In this document: one piece after another, positions 33,601 to 47,498 of the stretch
Layout of the letters: every line of letters begins with the position of its first letter
Position numbering within the stretch: the stretch's first letter is position 1
DNA from: Triglochin maritima
Taxonomy: Eukaryota > Streptophyta > Magnoliopsida > Alismatales > Juncaginaceae
Reading direction: 5' to 3'
Assembly: GCA_963682175.1 (NCBI GenBank)
Contig: OY821777.1
Span: 16,202,001 to 16,266,000 of the forward strand
Length of the DNA stretch: 64,000 nt
Program-made: the position numbers and the translations under genes
Notes under the pieces: model-generated
The model's database searches: none
The model's input: the letters and a program-made list of their open reading frames with translations, nothing else
What the model was told of the DNA's origin: nothing

Positions 33601-36600
33601 GTTGCTGAAATTCTTTTGCTGGTTGCATGTTGTTGTATTGTCAAGTTTCTTGGCTTGCTGAAATTCTCTTGCCCTCTTGTTTGGGAATAAAGGCTTTGTT
33701 GTTGTGGTTGTTGTTTAATGTTGCTGAGAGGAGTAGATTTCTTTTCGGTTTACTTTCTTAAAGCCTTCTTTTTCTCTTTCGTAGGTACATAAAACAGAGA
33801 AACAGGTTTATCAGGAAGTCATGGCCAAGAGCAAATTCCACAAGGTTATAATAATTCAGTGATATCATTACGTTATTATTGTTATTATTATCACCACCAC
33901 AACTACTATATGTACACCTATGTTTTGTGTTTTCTGACATGCTTATCACTTGAACATGATTTTCTTCAAATATCTATTCCTGTTCAATCATTTTTGCTGG
34001 TTATTATATTCCAAGAGGATAGGTTAGAGACTAGAAATCTCTAGTACTTGGATCCTTTTGAATACGTTTGTAACTTTGCTTTTCTATTTTGTTTAATTTA
34101 GCAGCTCTCAATTTTATGCTCCGATGACCTTGAAGTACCTGTGTTTTATATTAGGTCCCATGCATGCAATTTATATTGTTTACTAGGGTTCAGTGAGTTG
34201 GAGAACTGGTGAAGCTAACGAAGGCCGCACATGAATACAATTTTTTTTTGTCTTTTTTTCATTATTACAACTTAATTGGAAATGCTTTGTAATATTCTAA
34301 ATTCCTTAATCCTTATAGTTTGAGGTTGGATGTCTGTTGAAGGATTATCTTTGTGGTCACTTAGTGTTTGCCATGGTGATGTTTTGTGCTTTCAACCACT
34401 GTAAGGGCAGTGTCTATCTTATGAATTCCTGGGTTCTCTCTCTAAGTTTTGCAATACCATGTTGGACTGGCACATAATATTTTATGTTTTAAGTGTTTTT
34501 GAACTTTAAAAGTATATGAGATTGGGAGGTGGCGTCATGCATTTTTCATTTATGCTCAGTTAGTCTGGGGATGCAGGCAGCACCAAATGACATATAAACT
34601 GAGTCGTGCACCCTTCCCTAAACATTTGTTTCAAATGTTGCCTACATGATATCATACCTAGTCTTGGTCTCCTTTTATCTATATTAATTTCGTAAAATAT
34701 AGTTAATGTTTATAGTTTACCTAGGTGGTAAGAAAGCAAAGTCATGCATTTCTAATCTAATTATGATATTTCTATTATTTGCATCAGGCCCTAAAGGCAA
34801 AGGAGAAAGAAGGCGACGTGCATCTAATGGAACAATTAGATAGTGATTTTGCGAAATTGGCTCAGTCCAATGCGCTTTTGTCTTTAACACAACCAACTAA
34901 GATGAATGCATTAAAATCACTGTTAAACAAGGATCAAGGAAACCTTATTTCCGAGGACAAACTCTCAATGCCAGCAGAAGGCAAACCTACAAAGAAGGTA
35001 TATCTGTTTTCTTCTATGTTTTTCAACTTTCAAGTTGGAAGGGAAAGCAACCTTATAATACAGTTAACCCATCTAATTTTGGAATCCGTCATAATGTGCT
35101 TTTTGATGTGTTGCCAGTTTCCTATCTGCATTTTCATTTGAGTTAGCCACTTGTAAGTGTGATGACATGACTCCTTTCCTTTGTTATGGTGTGAAGATAA
35201 TCCGTTTGTTATGTGAAACACTAGTATGTTGTTATCTTGTAAATTTGTAAGTTATGTTATCTCTAGAGTTTGGTATGCCAAATTTAAATCAGTCATTTGG
35301 TTTTCACACTGAAATTATTCATCTACTAACAAAAATGTAGTTGTTATGCCGCTAGCTAAGCTGACCTTGTGAGGGTTAGCCCTTGTGACATTTTTCTCCA
35401 AATATTAACTTGAGAGTTGAGACCATGGGTTCATTCACTTCATTGAACATAGACAATTTTTCAGATTGAACAACTCAGAATTTGAATAATATATCCACTC
35501 TGCAGGACAAAGCTGATGAATATGAAATGCTTGTAAAAGAAATGGCTCTTGACATGCGTGCTCGCCCATGTGATCGGACGAAGACTCCCGAAGAGCTTGC
35601 CCAGGAAGAAAGAGAACGTCTTGAACTACTTGAGGTCGGGCATTCATTTAAAGATCAGTAGGCGTAGTGCATAGGCATGATTATTGAATAATTGTATCGC
35701 CATTCATTTAGCATGTCCTTTCATTTGGCACTATTCTTTTTCTCAACTAGGACCAGCCAAGAACAGTTAATATTTTTCATCCGGTAACTCCTCTTTTGGC
35801 TTCCATATTTATCATTTCCAATTCATTTATATTGTGTAGAAAGAACGCCAGAAAAGGATGCTCGGTGTTCAGGACTCCGATGATGAAAGCAAAAGTGATG
35901 AAGAAGATACACTTCATTTACTATCGAAGTACTCCAAACATATCTCTGGTGATGATCTTGGAAATTCTTTTGATGATGGGAAAGAAAAGAGAACAGGTTG
36001 GGTGGATGATATTATGGAAAAAATGAACACAGACAGTGATGAAGAGGATGGGGATGCATCTTCAGATGATTCTGAAAACAGTCATGGTAGTGATGATGAT
36101 AGTGAAAATGACGATGCAGAAAGTGATGATGACGGTGATATTGCAACGAAAGATTGGGAGCAAAGTGATGACGATGATACGGACTTTGTAAAAGTTGAAG
36201 ACCAAAAGACAGCAGACACTGGCAAAAGAAAGTTGAAGCATGGCAACGAGAAGCAAATGAAATCTCAGGAGTCCCTTCCTTTTGTTATCGAGGCCCCAAA
36301 TAATCTGGCCGAGTTATGTTCTCTGCTTGATCATCGTCCGGACAGTGAAATAGTTGAAGCAATTAACCGAATTCGTGTCTGTACTGCTATCAAACTTTCA
36401 GCAGAAAATAGAAGGAAAATGCAAGTAAGATACATGTAATTACTAATTTATCTGGACATACAACTGAGGCTACAGAATGCTAGCTTGTGAGGCAGAAAAT
36501 TTGTGAATACTGAAATATTTCATTGTTTACATTTGCAGGTTTTCTATGGTGTTTTATTGCAGTACTTTGCTGTGCTTGCAACCAGAAGTCCCTTAAATTT

Positions 36601-38520
36601 TAAAAAGATAAATCTATTAGTTCGGCCACTGCTGGAGATGAGCATAGAGACCCCCTATTTTGCAGCTATTTGTGCCCGAGAACGACTTACAAGAATCAGG
36701 ACCCAGTTCTGCCAAAATCTAAAGGATCCAGGTCACATCTAGTGGTTCTGGTTTAGCATATTTTGTTAGGTACTGAATTTTTCGTACTGATAATATTGTC
36801 ATCCAAATTTCAGAAACGAGCAGCTGGCCATCTCTGAAGACAATACTTCTCTTGAGACTGTGGTCCTTGATATTTCCTTGCTCTGACTTCCGCCATGTCG
36901 TTATGACACCTGCAACACTGTTGATCTGTGAATATTTAATGCGTTGTCCTATTACAAATGGATGTGATGTTGCTGTAGGATCTTTTTTATGTTCGATGAC
37001 CCTTTCGGTATGTGGCTATCCTCGAATGTCTTGGTAATTGGTCTAACTATTTGAACATGCTTCCTTGAGATTGGCTATTGGGAGACTTTGTTTTGTTGTA
37101 TGGTTGTACCTATGATTAAGTATCTTCCTTCTAAAACAAAAATCTCAACAATATATTAGTTAAAAATATTTTGAACTTCAATTACTGAAAAATGCTATTA
37201 TTAATGTATATTAATGTCATGAACACCCGAAATCTATTTTTAACACCGAGAATATTTGAACTTTTGTACCTGTAGGTTGCTAAACAGTCGCAGAAGTTAT
37301 TCCCTGAGGCTCTAATATTTCTTCAGGTTCTGCTTATGACTGCTACAGATATGAGCGAAAAATTGCTAAAATGTTATCAGGTGAATTTGCATTTTTTACA
37401 AATCTTCCTTGGTAATGGATATATGATTCTTGAACTAAATTAAGAAGCTTGTTGATCAGTAGATGCTACCGAAATTATTTTCTTAAACAGTGTTACCATT
37501 TAATGGGGCTTAAAACTATGAAGTCCTGGTTACGTACTTGTAAGAGAACTTCCGAAGTGCATCCTCTGGACATGATAATGCTAATGGAGATGCCAATAGA
37601 CTCCACATTCTTTGACTCTGATGAATTCAAGTGAGCAATTAAAAGATGCATTTTTTACAAATCTTCCTTGGTAATAGATATTTGCCTGACTAATTTCTGT
37701 TTGCTATTATCTTTTGCAGAGTTGGCGTGCTTTTATCAGTAACAGAAACACTAAATGGATTTATTAGCATTTATGCGAGTTTAAGTTCTTTTCCTGAAAT
37801 TTTCATGCCAATTGCTGCTCTATTGGACGAAGTAGTAAAGCAGAATACCTTGCCGGACCTGTTAAAGAAAAATATTGAAGATGTTGCTGAGTTGATCAAG
37901 AAGAAAAGTTTTGAGAATCAATCAGTACGGCTGCCTCTTGAAATGCGAAAGCAGAAGCCTGCGCCTTTGAAACTACTAAATCCAAAATTCGAAGAGGAGT
38001 AAGCACTCTTTAATTAAGATGAAATTTATATGACCAATCATCACTTGTTTATTATTATCACGTACGAACTTACTCTATAAATACTTGGACCCGTTGGTAA
38101 TTTTGGTTCCTACACATTTCAGTAAACTGTGATTCATCTAATGAAGCTACACTTACTCTAATTTCATCTGCTGACGGACTTATAATTTTGAATTATGTTG
38201 CTTCATTGTATGAATTGTTTGTGTGACTCGTTTCCTGTTCAAATATTTGGTGCAGTTATGTTAAAGGTAGAGACTATGACCCCGACCGTGAACGAGTGGA
38301 GAGGAAGAAGTTGAAGAAATTACTAAAGAAAGAAGCTAAAGGGGCTGCTCGTGAACTACGGAAAGACAATTACTACCTATTTGAAGCAAAAGAGAAGGAC
38401 AGGAAAATTCTCAAAGAGGAGAGAGAGAGAAAATATGGAAGGGCTTTAGCGTTCCTCCAGGAACAAGAGCATGCTTTCAAATCTGGACAACTTGGGAAAG
38501 GAAGAAAGAGAGCAAGATGA
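30682..38520 (+). CDS. NOP14: Nucleolar protein 14 (NOP14), SSU processome component
   Basis: Fourteen coding exons: 30682-30909, 30970-31104, 31328-31466, 33121-33191, 33785-33844, 34788-34997, 35506-35634, 35840-36424, 36539-36731, 36814-37007, 37276-37380, 37491-37630, 37720-37998 and 38256-38520. They sum to 2,733 nt with consistent phases, giving 910 residues, about the size of the Arabidopsis protein. Diagnostic blocks are NPFESIWSRRKFDVIG near the start, LLKEYEQSRKSS, MRARPCDRTKTPEELA, PFVIEAPNNLAELCSLLD, RLWSLIFPCSDFRH, LICEYLMRCPITNG, and the end LQEQEHAFKSGQLGKGRKR. Two acidic Asp/Glu tracts (in exons 3 and 8) and basic ends are typical. NOP14 works in the nucleolus in 40S subunit assembly and 18S rRNA processing. 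The third intron (about 1.65 kb) may contain an old insertion. Exon 5's donor (GTTATA) is weak. Confidence 0.95.
33523..33740. repeat. 115-bp tandem duplication in a NOP14 intron
   Basis: Two diverged copies starting TTGTCAA at 33523 and 33638, each with TTGTTTGGGAATAAAGGCTT followed by a (GTT)n run. Confidence 0.8.
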
Positions 38521-40787
38521 AACTACCATAACCGTGAGTCGTTATTGGTATCCATCTAAGAAGGTATAAACTTAGTTAAAAACAATTTGTGCTTTGATTT
38601 TCACAATACAGATTTAGAGTTGTGATAAAGTTTGTTTTCGATTTTGATGTGGTGTTTTTCATGCAGTTTAAGAAGCTATTGTAAAAATAGGGCTGTCACT
38701 TAATGAATAATGACTATTTACTTATAATTTTGGAAATAGTAAAATCCAATCTAGATTCTGGAGGTCTTTCTACTAAGTACATAATTAACTTGTTCGTTGG
38801 GAGAATCGATATCTCCCTATCTTTTGAGACGAAATTTATAAAAACATCAGTTGATATATAAGATTTATCTACAGGTGTAAATTTGTTAGGCTTTTAAATT
38901 TGGTTAGATATGAAGGTGTCCTACATAGAAACTTTGGATGTCACTGTCAGACGTTATTTATGAGCTGTGTACTCTATGGATACTGAAACTAGAAAATGAC
39001 AGGAAAGCTGCAAAGGTAACCCAGTATGAAGTAAATCACGTCTAATACTCGTTCTGAGTATGTCAATTATAAACCACTAGTTAAAGTTTGATTGTATATG
39101 TTGTCCAGAATTTTGTTAGATGCTATAAAAGTACCTCAGTTCCATTTGGGAGATTAATTTTTCTTGTCTGGCGTTACAAAAGTAGTCTGAGATATTTTTT
39201 TCCAATTTCTCAAAAGTTAGCATCTAAGGTATAGTTGCAATTTATCTAAAATCCTACATTTGAAAAGTTAGTTTTGGTTAGCTTTTGAATGTAAATTACC
39301 AATAACCAGATGCAAAAAATCCCGGAGTTTCTATTATCTATATGCATCCTATGTCATCTTTACACATTGATTTGTAATTCGATATTTTACCTCTTTTTTG
39401 CAGGACTACAAGCTTATTCTGAAATGGAGCATCGTAAAGATTTATAGCACTCAAGTTGGAATCTTCTTTTCCACCATAGTTTTGACTCATCTAGAATATT
39501 TATTATTTTTGAATGTAATCACTAATATTTGTTCGAGGTTTTAACTCGGTGTTGAGGATGTTAGTGAGAGCTCAGCAATTTTGATGATTTAAGATAAGGT
39601 TGTTGGTCTGTATATTAGTTTTATTAATGACCTTCCAAGATCCAACAGAGTGATTACGTGCGTATTGATGTATCTTTACTGATGCAATTAAGTTCCAGTA
39701 AACCATTGTCACTACTCATTATCTATTTTTTGTATACTATTGAAGTGGAAAATAGATGGGACATTTATGAGCAGGACCTGTTATACCAGCAGATGTTTGG
39801 AATTTCTGACTGTCTTGAAAATTGTTGAGGTGTGATGCCCCATTTGATATGAAATTAGAGAGGGGCAGGCATATGAGTTCAGGGTACAAAAATCTTAAAT
39901 GCTTGGGAAGCATATTAACCCTGTGCGAGTTATGAGAGTTTAAGATATTAACCCTATGCTTACGTAGATCCATATTTGTGCCTTGTTCAACGTTCGTAAA
40001 TTACTTGTGGATTTCAACCTGTTGCATATGGTAACAACACTTGATTCAATCGAGTCGATTTTCAATATCTAAGGGAAGGCTTGTAGTCCGACAAGATTTA
40101 ATGGTTTTCATCTATACACACTTATTGAATATTTATTTCGCGATTTCTACCCGTCTTTTAAGGACAGGAATATGCAACTTTTGATGTATGTGGAGTGACA
40201 AACATGAGATTGTTGGAAACTCGAGACCATATTCGTATTTGAGATTGTTGTTGTAAGCAGAGGATTACCATAATCGTATGTGCATTTCATATTCTAGACA
40301 AGTTCAGCCCCCGGAAGATAAAGTTTGAAACCTCGCACCGTCTAAAGGCAGAGAGGACCATTGAATTGCTCCAACCAAATAGGTTGCGACTACAAAATAT
40401 CTGTTGAAGCAACTAATGTCGTTATAGTACGCAGCATGTGGCATTCATATGACGATTTTTTTTTTTAAATCTTTTGGTGACGCATCGAAGTCAAAAAATG
40501 TAATTTTCAATCAAATATAACCCTGTTCGTTTCCATTAAAAAAGTCAAGCTTTTTACTGAGATAAGTTTGGGACAGTTTGGAATTTCTATTAAATTAAAA
40601 CCTCTGTTTCTACATATAGATGGAACTGAACTTAGACTATAAGACTAATCACAATCCTCTATAGTGACATCTAAAAAACACAGTAGGAAAACCAAAACAA
40701 GAAGTACAGCAGCCTTCACATGAAGTGATTAAAAGGAAGTTTATTAAAATTCCACTGCCCCAAACAAAAAAAACGTATCTTAAATTC
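38521..40787. other. 3' flank of NOP14 and intergenic DNA
   Basis: The 3'UTR is probably within the first few hundred bases. The rest is AT-rich and holds no recognisable gene, transposon end or repeat. Confidence 0.5.
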
Positions 40788-41435
40788 TCAAACAGCTACA
40801 ATTCCAAGATTCTCCAATCTCATTCTCCACTTTGTTCTTCGTATGTACTCTTCAAATTCACGGTCTCCCCTAAGAAGCTCTTGCTGTTGTTCTTCTGCCA
40901 AAAAATCTTTCTCCTCCTCTAATATATTATTCTCCACAAACTCACAAATGTTTTCAATTTGATGTTTCTCCTCTTCATACAACACCAACTCCTCTTTCTC
41001 TACCAAACCATTCTCCAAATGCCCATCAACCTTTTCAACTCTAACATCTTCTTCTACTCTCTCCACTTCATCCAATACCAACTCCTTTTCCTCCTTCCCG
41101 CAATTAACAACCACCACCTCCATGCTTCTAGTTGACGACCCATGAACCGAATTCGCTCGCAAAACCTCACAACATGGTTCGGTAGCAACGGTTGCACCGG
41201 AGCCTTTCGCGAGGAAGATCAAGATGGCATTGCATAGGAGGAACATGACCTCCCTATTTGGAGAATTGAGGACATCAACAACAAGTGGGGAGACCAAAGG
41301 AGAGAGAGTGTGGTATAGGAAGTACAAGATGGATAAGGAGAAGAAGGTGTTGAGAGTTTTCTTTAGATATTGGATTCTTCCGAATCTAGTTTGGGCTTGA
41401 AGCTTTTCTACTTCAATTATGGTTGTTCCCTCCAT
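40788..41435 (-). CDS. Plant membrane-associated protein with DUF761-like C-terminus (DUF4408/A70-like)
   Basis: Single-exon frame of 215 residues. After a short N-terminus there are two hydrophobic segments (about 28-55, rich in Phe/Leu/Tyr, and 63-77 with FLLCNAILIFLA), then a low-complexity acidic region (about 110-190) and the C-terminal block DREFEEYIRRTKWRMRLE at 191-208. This layout, two N-terminal hydrophobic stretches, an acidic linker and a terminal basic helix, matches plant-only proteins annotated DUF4408/DUF761, some induced by pathogen signals. Molecular function unknown. A TATA-like CTATAAATAAG lies at 41517-41527, about 85 bases upstream. The neighbours do not inform function. 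Confidence 0.82.
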   Translation of the reverse strand: MEGTTIIEVEKLQAQTRFGRIQYLKKTLNTFFSLSILYFLYHTLSPLVSPLVVDVLNSPNREVMFLLCNAILIFLAKGSGATVATEPCCEVLRANSVHGSSTRSMEVVVVNCGKEEKELVLDEVERVEEDVRVEKVDGHLENGLVEKEELVLYEEEKHQIENICEFVENNILEEEKDFLAEEQQQELLRGDREFEEYIRRTKWRMRLENLGIVAV

Positions 41436-41516
41436 TTTCTCAACTACAAGGAAGCAAGGGAGGAGAAGAAGAAGAAGAGTGGTGAATTGTGACGTGCTTG
41501 ACTTGGACTAGTAGTT

Positions 41517-41527
41517 CTTATTTATAG
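41517..41527 (-). promoter_or_regulatory. TATA box of the DUF4408/DUF761-like gene
   Basis: CTATAAATAAG on the minus strand, about 85 bases before the ATG, leaving a 5'UTR of roughly 50 bases. Confidence 0.65.
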
Positions 41528-42886
41528 TCATTTGTCATACATTAATTATATGTTTGTAGAGGAGAAAATGTTGCTATTATCTTGGACTTTTGCATTTATG
41601 TCCTTAATTTAAAGTGAGTTTCATTTCACAAATATCGTCTATCCTTGATATGGATACGGTTTGATTTAATTGTTTTTCAATAATTGCACATGGAAAAGAC
41701 TGTTGCTTGCCACCGTTGACGCGTTCTTAACTGGTATGTTACAACGTTATAACGAAGTGAGTTCCATTGACGGTACCCAAGTAAATAACATCGACATATA
41801 GATATATCTAAATAAATAGTAAAAAATCGAAATCAAAGTTTCAATCACACCACGTCAAATGTGGACTCAAGCAAATTACCCTTTCATAAATATCGTTGAA
41901 CCAAACATGGGACTTCTTTTTATTATTATTTAATTGTTTGTTTAATCAGCTCGACTCGAAGAAACGCGTTACTCACCAGTCACCACTACTTTCTTTGGTT
42001 GACAAACTGCGATAAAAGGTACTCTTAGGAATGGTTGGGTTTGAGTAATTAATACATTGATTTTTGCACGAAATGTGTGGTAGACCAATAGGATTTTTTT
42101 TTTGGTGGAAGAAAAAACCAAATTCTTATATTATGTTACACACCATGCACCTTCTTAATTCGGAGAGTAAATTTATGACTATAAGAATTAACTGATTGCG
42201 TACGGATTTTCATAGATAAATTGGATGAGTACTTAACTTGTAGAAAACCCTTTAAAATGACATGTTAACCAGATCAGTGAGCTTTTAATCGAAACTGTTA
42301 ACCTTAAACCAACTCCACGTTTCCCACAACACATCCATCACGTCAAGTTGTCACGTTGGATGGTAATTTTCATCATTAAGTGCATTCACATGATATTAGG
42401 ACCAATATAAACGATATTTTCTAACCAGATGTTCATACAATGAAAGGATGATTTGGAGTTCACGTAAAATTTGAAGGGTGTAAATGTAAGTTGATTCAAT
42501 TATTGTTAATGTGACTGGTAACACAGATATCGTTTGCTGGCAATGTGTGTGGAAATTTCTCGCAAACGTTAGAAGGAAGACAAGGGAGTCAGTCAATTCA
42601 CCAACCAAGTTAGGAGTCGGTCTTCGCATGGAAAATTTCTTCCACGTCGGCCAAGTCCTGGTCGGGTTAGTGTGGGACCTAATGATAAAATATGTGTGAA
42701 CTTGAGAATTTTTAGGTCTATACCTGATAGTGATCATTATTTTGCTCTAGATTTTATCAAGAGAGATGCATGTTCACTATTTTGTTCTTATTATGTTTCC
42801 TTTCATGACATGGATTATCCACGAAGTTTTATTTGAGGTGAAATTTCAAAGTGTGGTATTTGCAAATATTATGTTTGATTTACAAT
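41528..42886. other. Intergenic, no gene recognised
   Basis: Short frames only. The last 45 bases before the Copia insertion (42842-42886) resemble the fragment at 16336-16385, evidence of an older dispersed repeat. Confidence 0.5.
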
Positions 42887-42891
42887 GCATT

Positions 42892-43071
42892 TGTTAAAGA
42901 ACATACCTTCAATGCACAACAGCTCTCCATTAAGAGGCACCTCTTGGGATATCCAACCCCAGAATAAATGTATAACGGATATAACTCAATGTATAAGTAT
43001 CCCTCATGTATTAGCAAACAATAATAATCAAGAAATAATACACTTATCTTCTTCCCGCACCTTTTTTAATA
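42892..43071 (+). repeat. 5' LTR of the older Copia element
   Basis: 180 bp, two mismatches to the 3' LTR. Confidence 0.93.
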
Positions 43072-43190
43072 TGGTATCAGAGCACTAATCCACTCAAAAC
43101 TAGCCTCAGACTCCCCCCCGGAGTTCATCATCGGCCTCACCTCATCAAGGGGGTTGAAGGTCGATCAAAACCCTCATCCAAACCCAAAAA

Positions 43191-46100
43191 ATATCGGACG
43201 GCAACAGAAGAAACCAACCAGAAAGCAACCCCCATCGCCTTGTCACAACGCTCCTCAATACCAACAACTATCTATCATGGGCGCGTGCCGCTTCTCTCTC
43301 CCTCAGCGGCCGGGGGAGATTAGGCCACATCACCGGGAAAACACAAAAGCCAGAAACCGACGCATCAGACAAAGACCAAGACGAGTGGCAAACCATGGAC
43401 CACCAGGTAATGTCCTGGCTCCTGGCGTCCATGGAGGCCAACATTGCTGACATATTCATCTACAAAGAAAGTGCAAAAGACCTCTGGGAAGCGGTTCGAG
43501 AGCACTATGGAAAGGCTCAGAACTTCGCACATATCTTCAAAATAAAGCAGGAAATTTCACAAACTCGCCAAAATAGCCGCGGAGTCACTGAGTACCTTGG
43601 CACTCTCAGAAGGGCTTGGGATGAGTTAGGGGTTTACGAACCCCCAACTACCGAAATCAAAATAATCCAACAAAGAGCAGAACAAGACCGGATCTACCAG
43701 TTCCTGGTAGGTCTAGACACAACCTACGAAAACATCAGGAGTCAGGTGATGATGGCACCAGAACTCCCTTCCCTTGCTTCAGTCACCGCCATGGTCCTTC
43801 GCGAAGAAACACGAAGGCGAACCATGACTCATCCGCAAGGGACCCCAACAACCACTGAAGCAGAAAACCATGTCTTTTTTGCCGGAAAAAATCAAAACCA
43901 GAACGGAAAAAAAGGTTCGGAAATCGCAAGGAAGAGAACTGCGAAAATTGCAAGAAAACTGGGCACAACAAAAATAACTGTTGGTTCCTCTACCCACATC
44001 TCCGACCACCAAGAAACGAAAGAAATGGGAAGGCTAATCTGGTGGAGGGAGTCGCCGGCAGCATCGCACAACACAACGGGAGCGGCGACCGCCGAATCAA
44101 CTTCTCGCAAAACCCTAACCCTTCGGATTCCGCTGAAAAGAACGCGTTTTATATTAACGCCTCCGGATCCGCTGACCCGCTCCGCCCGCCAACCCATACC
44201 CGCTCAGATCCCGGATCTTCCAGATCCGAGTTTCTCGGGTCCACCAATGGATCCATTAACCCGATCCAGTAAAGCAACCTGGTGGACCAGCTTAATGTTT
44301 TATTGCAAAACAACCCTCCTGCTTCAGGTAATTACTCAGGTATGAAACAGAATCCTGTTTTTGCTAATGTCTCTAGCTTATTTACTAAATCAAATGAAAA
44401 TTGGATTGTTGATACTGGTGCTACAGATCATATGACCGGTAATCCAAAACTTCTTAGTAACATTAACCAAAATTTAAGATGGTTAAATAATTTTGTTACC
44501 GTTGCAAATGGAGATAAAATTCAAATTCAAGGAATAGGAAAGACAAACTTGATTAATAACACATGTGACAATATTTTGTATATTCCTAACCTTAATGCTA
44601 ACCTAATTTCAGTTGCCAAAATTACTACTGAACTCAATTGTAATGTGATTTTTTCCCCTAATAATGTGTTTTTTCAGGATCGTACCACAGGGATGATGAT
44701 TGGTAAAGGCATCCTCACAAATGGTTTATATGTCCTTGAAACAAACAAAAAGGCATATCATACCCAAACTCTTGATAATCACCTTCTCTGGCATAAGCGG
44801 ATGTGTCATCCCTCATCAAATGTGCTAAAAAGTCTTTTTCCATATTTTAAATCTAATTTACTATGTGATGTGTGTCGTTTTGCTAAACAAACCCGATTAC
44901 CGTTTTCAAATTCCAGTACAAAAACTTATGTTCCATTTACCATTATTCACTCCGATATTTGGGGACCTGCTCCCAAAGAATCCTACAATGGTTTTCGATA
45001 TTTTATTAGTTTTATTGATGATTTTTCTAGAACCACCTGGATTTACTTATTAAAACATAAATCTGATGCTTATCCAGTGTTTTGTGAATTTTTACGTTTT
45101 ATTGAAAATATGTTTGATGCAAAGATTAAAATTTTTCGATCTGATAATGACTCCGAATATATGAGCAATATGTTTCAAAACCTTTTAAAACAAAAAGGTA
45201 TTCTTCATCAAACATCTTGTATAAATACACCACAACAAAATGGGCTTTCAGAACGAAAAAATTGACACCTTTTAAATGTTACTCGATCTCTTCTTTTTCA
45301 GAATAATGTTCCAACACATTTCTGGTCTGATGCTGTTCTCACTGCTGCTTATATAATTAATCGCATTCCTAGTCCTACAATTAATAATAAAAAACCTTTA
45401 GAACTCTTGTACGATAAAGAAATTAGTATTAATCATCTTAAAGTCTTTGGGTGTACATGTTTTGTTCACAAAAAACGTGAACACAAACTTGACTACACCT
45501 CGGTTAAATGCATTTTCTTAGGATATTCCTTCAAGAAGAAAGGATACAAATGTTATGATCCAGAAAATAGGAAATTCTATGTCTCCAGAGACGTTGACTT
45601 CTTTGAAGCTGAACCCTTCTTTAAAAGTTCCATCCCTGAAAACTCCTCCTCTTCCTCTGCTCTACCAAACTTTCCTCAAGAGATATCCGCTGCCTCACCC
45701 ATTCTCGAGGAAGAAAACGAACAAAGGGAGGGAGAAGACGGAGAAGAACAAAGGGAGGGAGAAGACGGAGAAGAACAAAGGGAGAGAGGAGATGGAGAAG
45801 AAGAACTTCCGAGAAGATCCTCTCGTCCTTCACGACCTCCCCCTAGATTTAATGACTATATTCTTTCACACGTCACGTATCCTATTCAGAATCACTTATC
45901 CTATCACCAATTCTCATCCAACCATCAGGTCTTCTTAGGAAAGCTAGATCAAAATAAGGAACCAACAACATATCAAGAGGCTATAGGAAACCAAAATTGG
46001 AAGAAAGCCATGAAAGATGAGTTACGTGCCTTAGAATCCAATCAAACTTGGACTCTAGTTCCTCTACAACCCAACATAAAGCCTGTCGGTTGCAGATGGG

Positions 46101-47490
46101 TCTACAAAATCAAATATCATAGCAATGACAACATAGAAAGATATAAAGCCCGTCTTGTAGCTAAAGGCTACACTCAAACCTATGGTCTTGACTATCTAGA
46201 AACCTTTGCTCCCGTAGCCAAAATGAACACTGTTCGAGTCCTCCTATCAATTGAAGTTAATCAAGGTTGGAATCTCTTCCAAATGGATGTTAAAAATGCT
46301 TTTCTACAGGGAAACCTTGAAGAAGAAGTTTATATGACTCCACCACCTGGCTACGCCACACATCCAAATCAGGTATGCAAGCTTCATAAGTCTATATATG
46401 GACTAAAACAATCACCTCGAACATGGTATGCCAAACTTAGTCTCTCTCTTATTAGTTATGGATTCATTAAAAGTTCTGCTGATGCATCAATGTTTACAAA
46501 ACATAGTCATAATACCACTATCATCGTACTCATCTATGTGGATGACATTATTATAACCGGGAATAATGACCACAAAATCACCTTAGTCAAGGAATATCTA
46601 AAATCTAAGTTTGACATCAAAGACTTAGGGTTTATGAGATATTTTTTAGGAATAGAAATTGCACACTCCAAGAAAGGTCTGTTTCTTTCCCAACGAAAAT
46701 ACACCCTAGACCTACTCAAAGAAACTGAGAAACTAGGATCAAAACCCATAACTACTCCAATAGAAATCAACAAAAAACTAGGACCAACAGATGACACCCC
46801 TCTAACTAATATTAGACAATTCCAAAGATTAGTAGGAAAGCTCATCTATCTCACTGTTACTCGACCCGATATTACTTATGCTGTTAGTCAAATAAGCCAA
46901 TTCATGCATGCCCCTCACACTCATCACTTAGATCTGGTAAACAGAATCTTATGCTACCTTAAAGGAACCCCTGGACAAGGACTTTTAATGAAACCTAATA
47001 ACTCTAACTCAATAATTGGATATTCCGATGCAGATTGGGCTGGAAGCCATGATCGAAGATCAACTACCGGTTTTTGCACCTTTGTAGGAGGCAACTTGGT
47101 AACATGGCGAAGTAAGAAGCAAAATGTCGTTGCACGATCTAGTACAGAAGCTGAATATCGAGGGATGATATCCACCACCAGCGAATTAATCTGGCTCAGA
47201 CAACTCCTCAAAGACATGAATATCACAACTCAGGAACCAACAAAAATGTTCTGTGATAACAATGCAGCACGACACATTGCCACAAATCCGGTCTTCCACG
47301 AAAGGACCAAGCATATAGAAGTTGACTGTCATTTCATCAGAGAAAAAATATAGTCAAAACAAATAGAAGTTCCCTATGTCTCAAGCAAAGAACAACTCGC
47401 AAATATCTTCACCAAAGCTCTTGATCGCAGAACCTTCTCCAACCTTCTCTTCAAGTTGGGATCTGTCAACCCTTTCCAGACACAACTTGA
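43191..47490 (+). pseudogene. Copia gag-pol polyprotein, broken
   Basis: Relative to the intact polyprotein at 2248-6597, the frame begins at an ATA (43191) where the other has ATG. A frameshift at an A run near 43905 separates gag from its zinc knuckle (CENCKKTGHNKNNC, readable in the next frame). In-frame stops then occur at about 44271, 45263-45265 (TGA within the integrase ERKN block) and 47351-47353 (TAG in the C-terminal RNase H tail). Otherwise the DTGATDHM protease site, the integrase, YVDD reverse transcriptase and SDADWAG RNase H are preserved. A 24-bp unit repeated three times (45720-45795) adds REGEDGEE-type repeats in the linker. It cannot make a full polyprotein. Confidence 0.93.
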
Positions 47491-47498
47491 GGGGGGCG

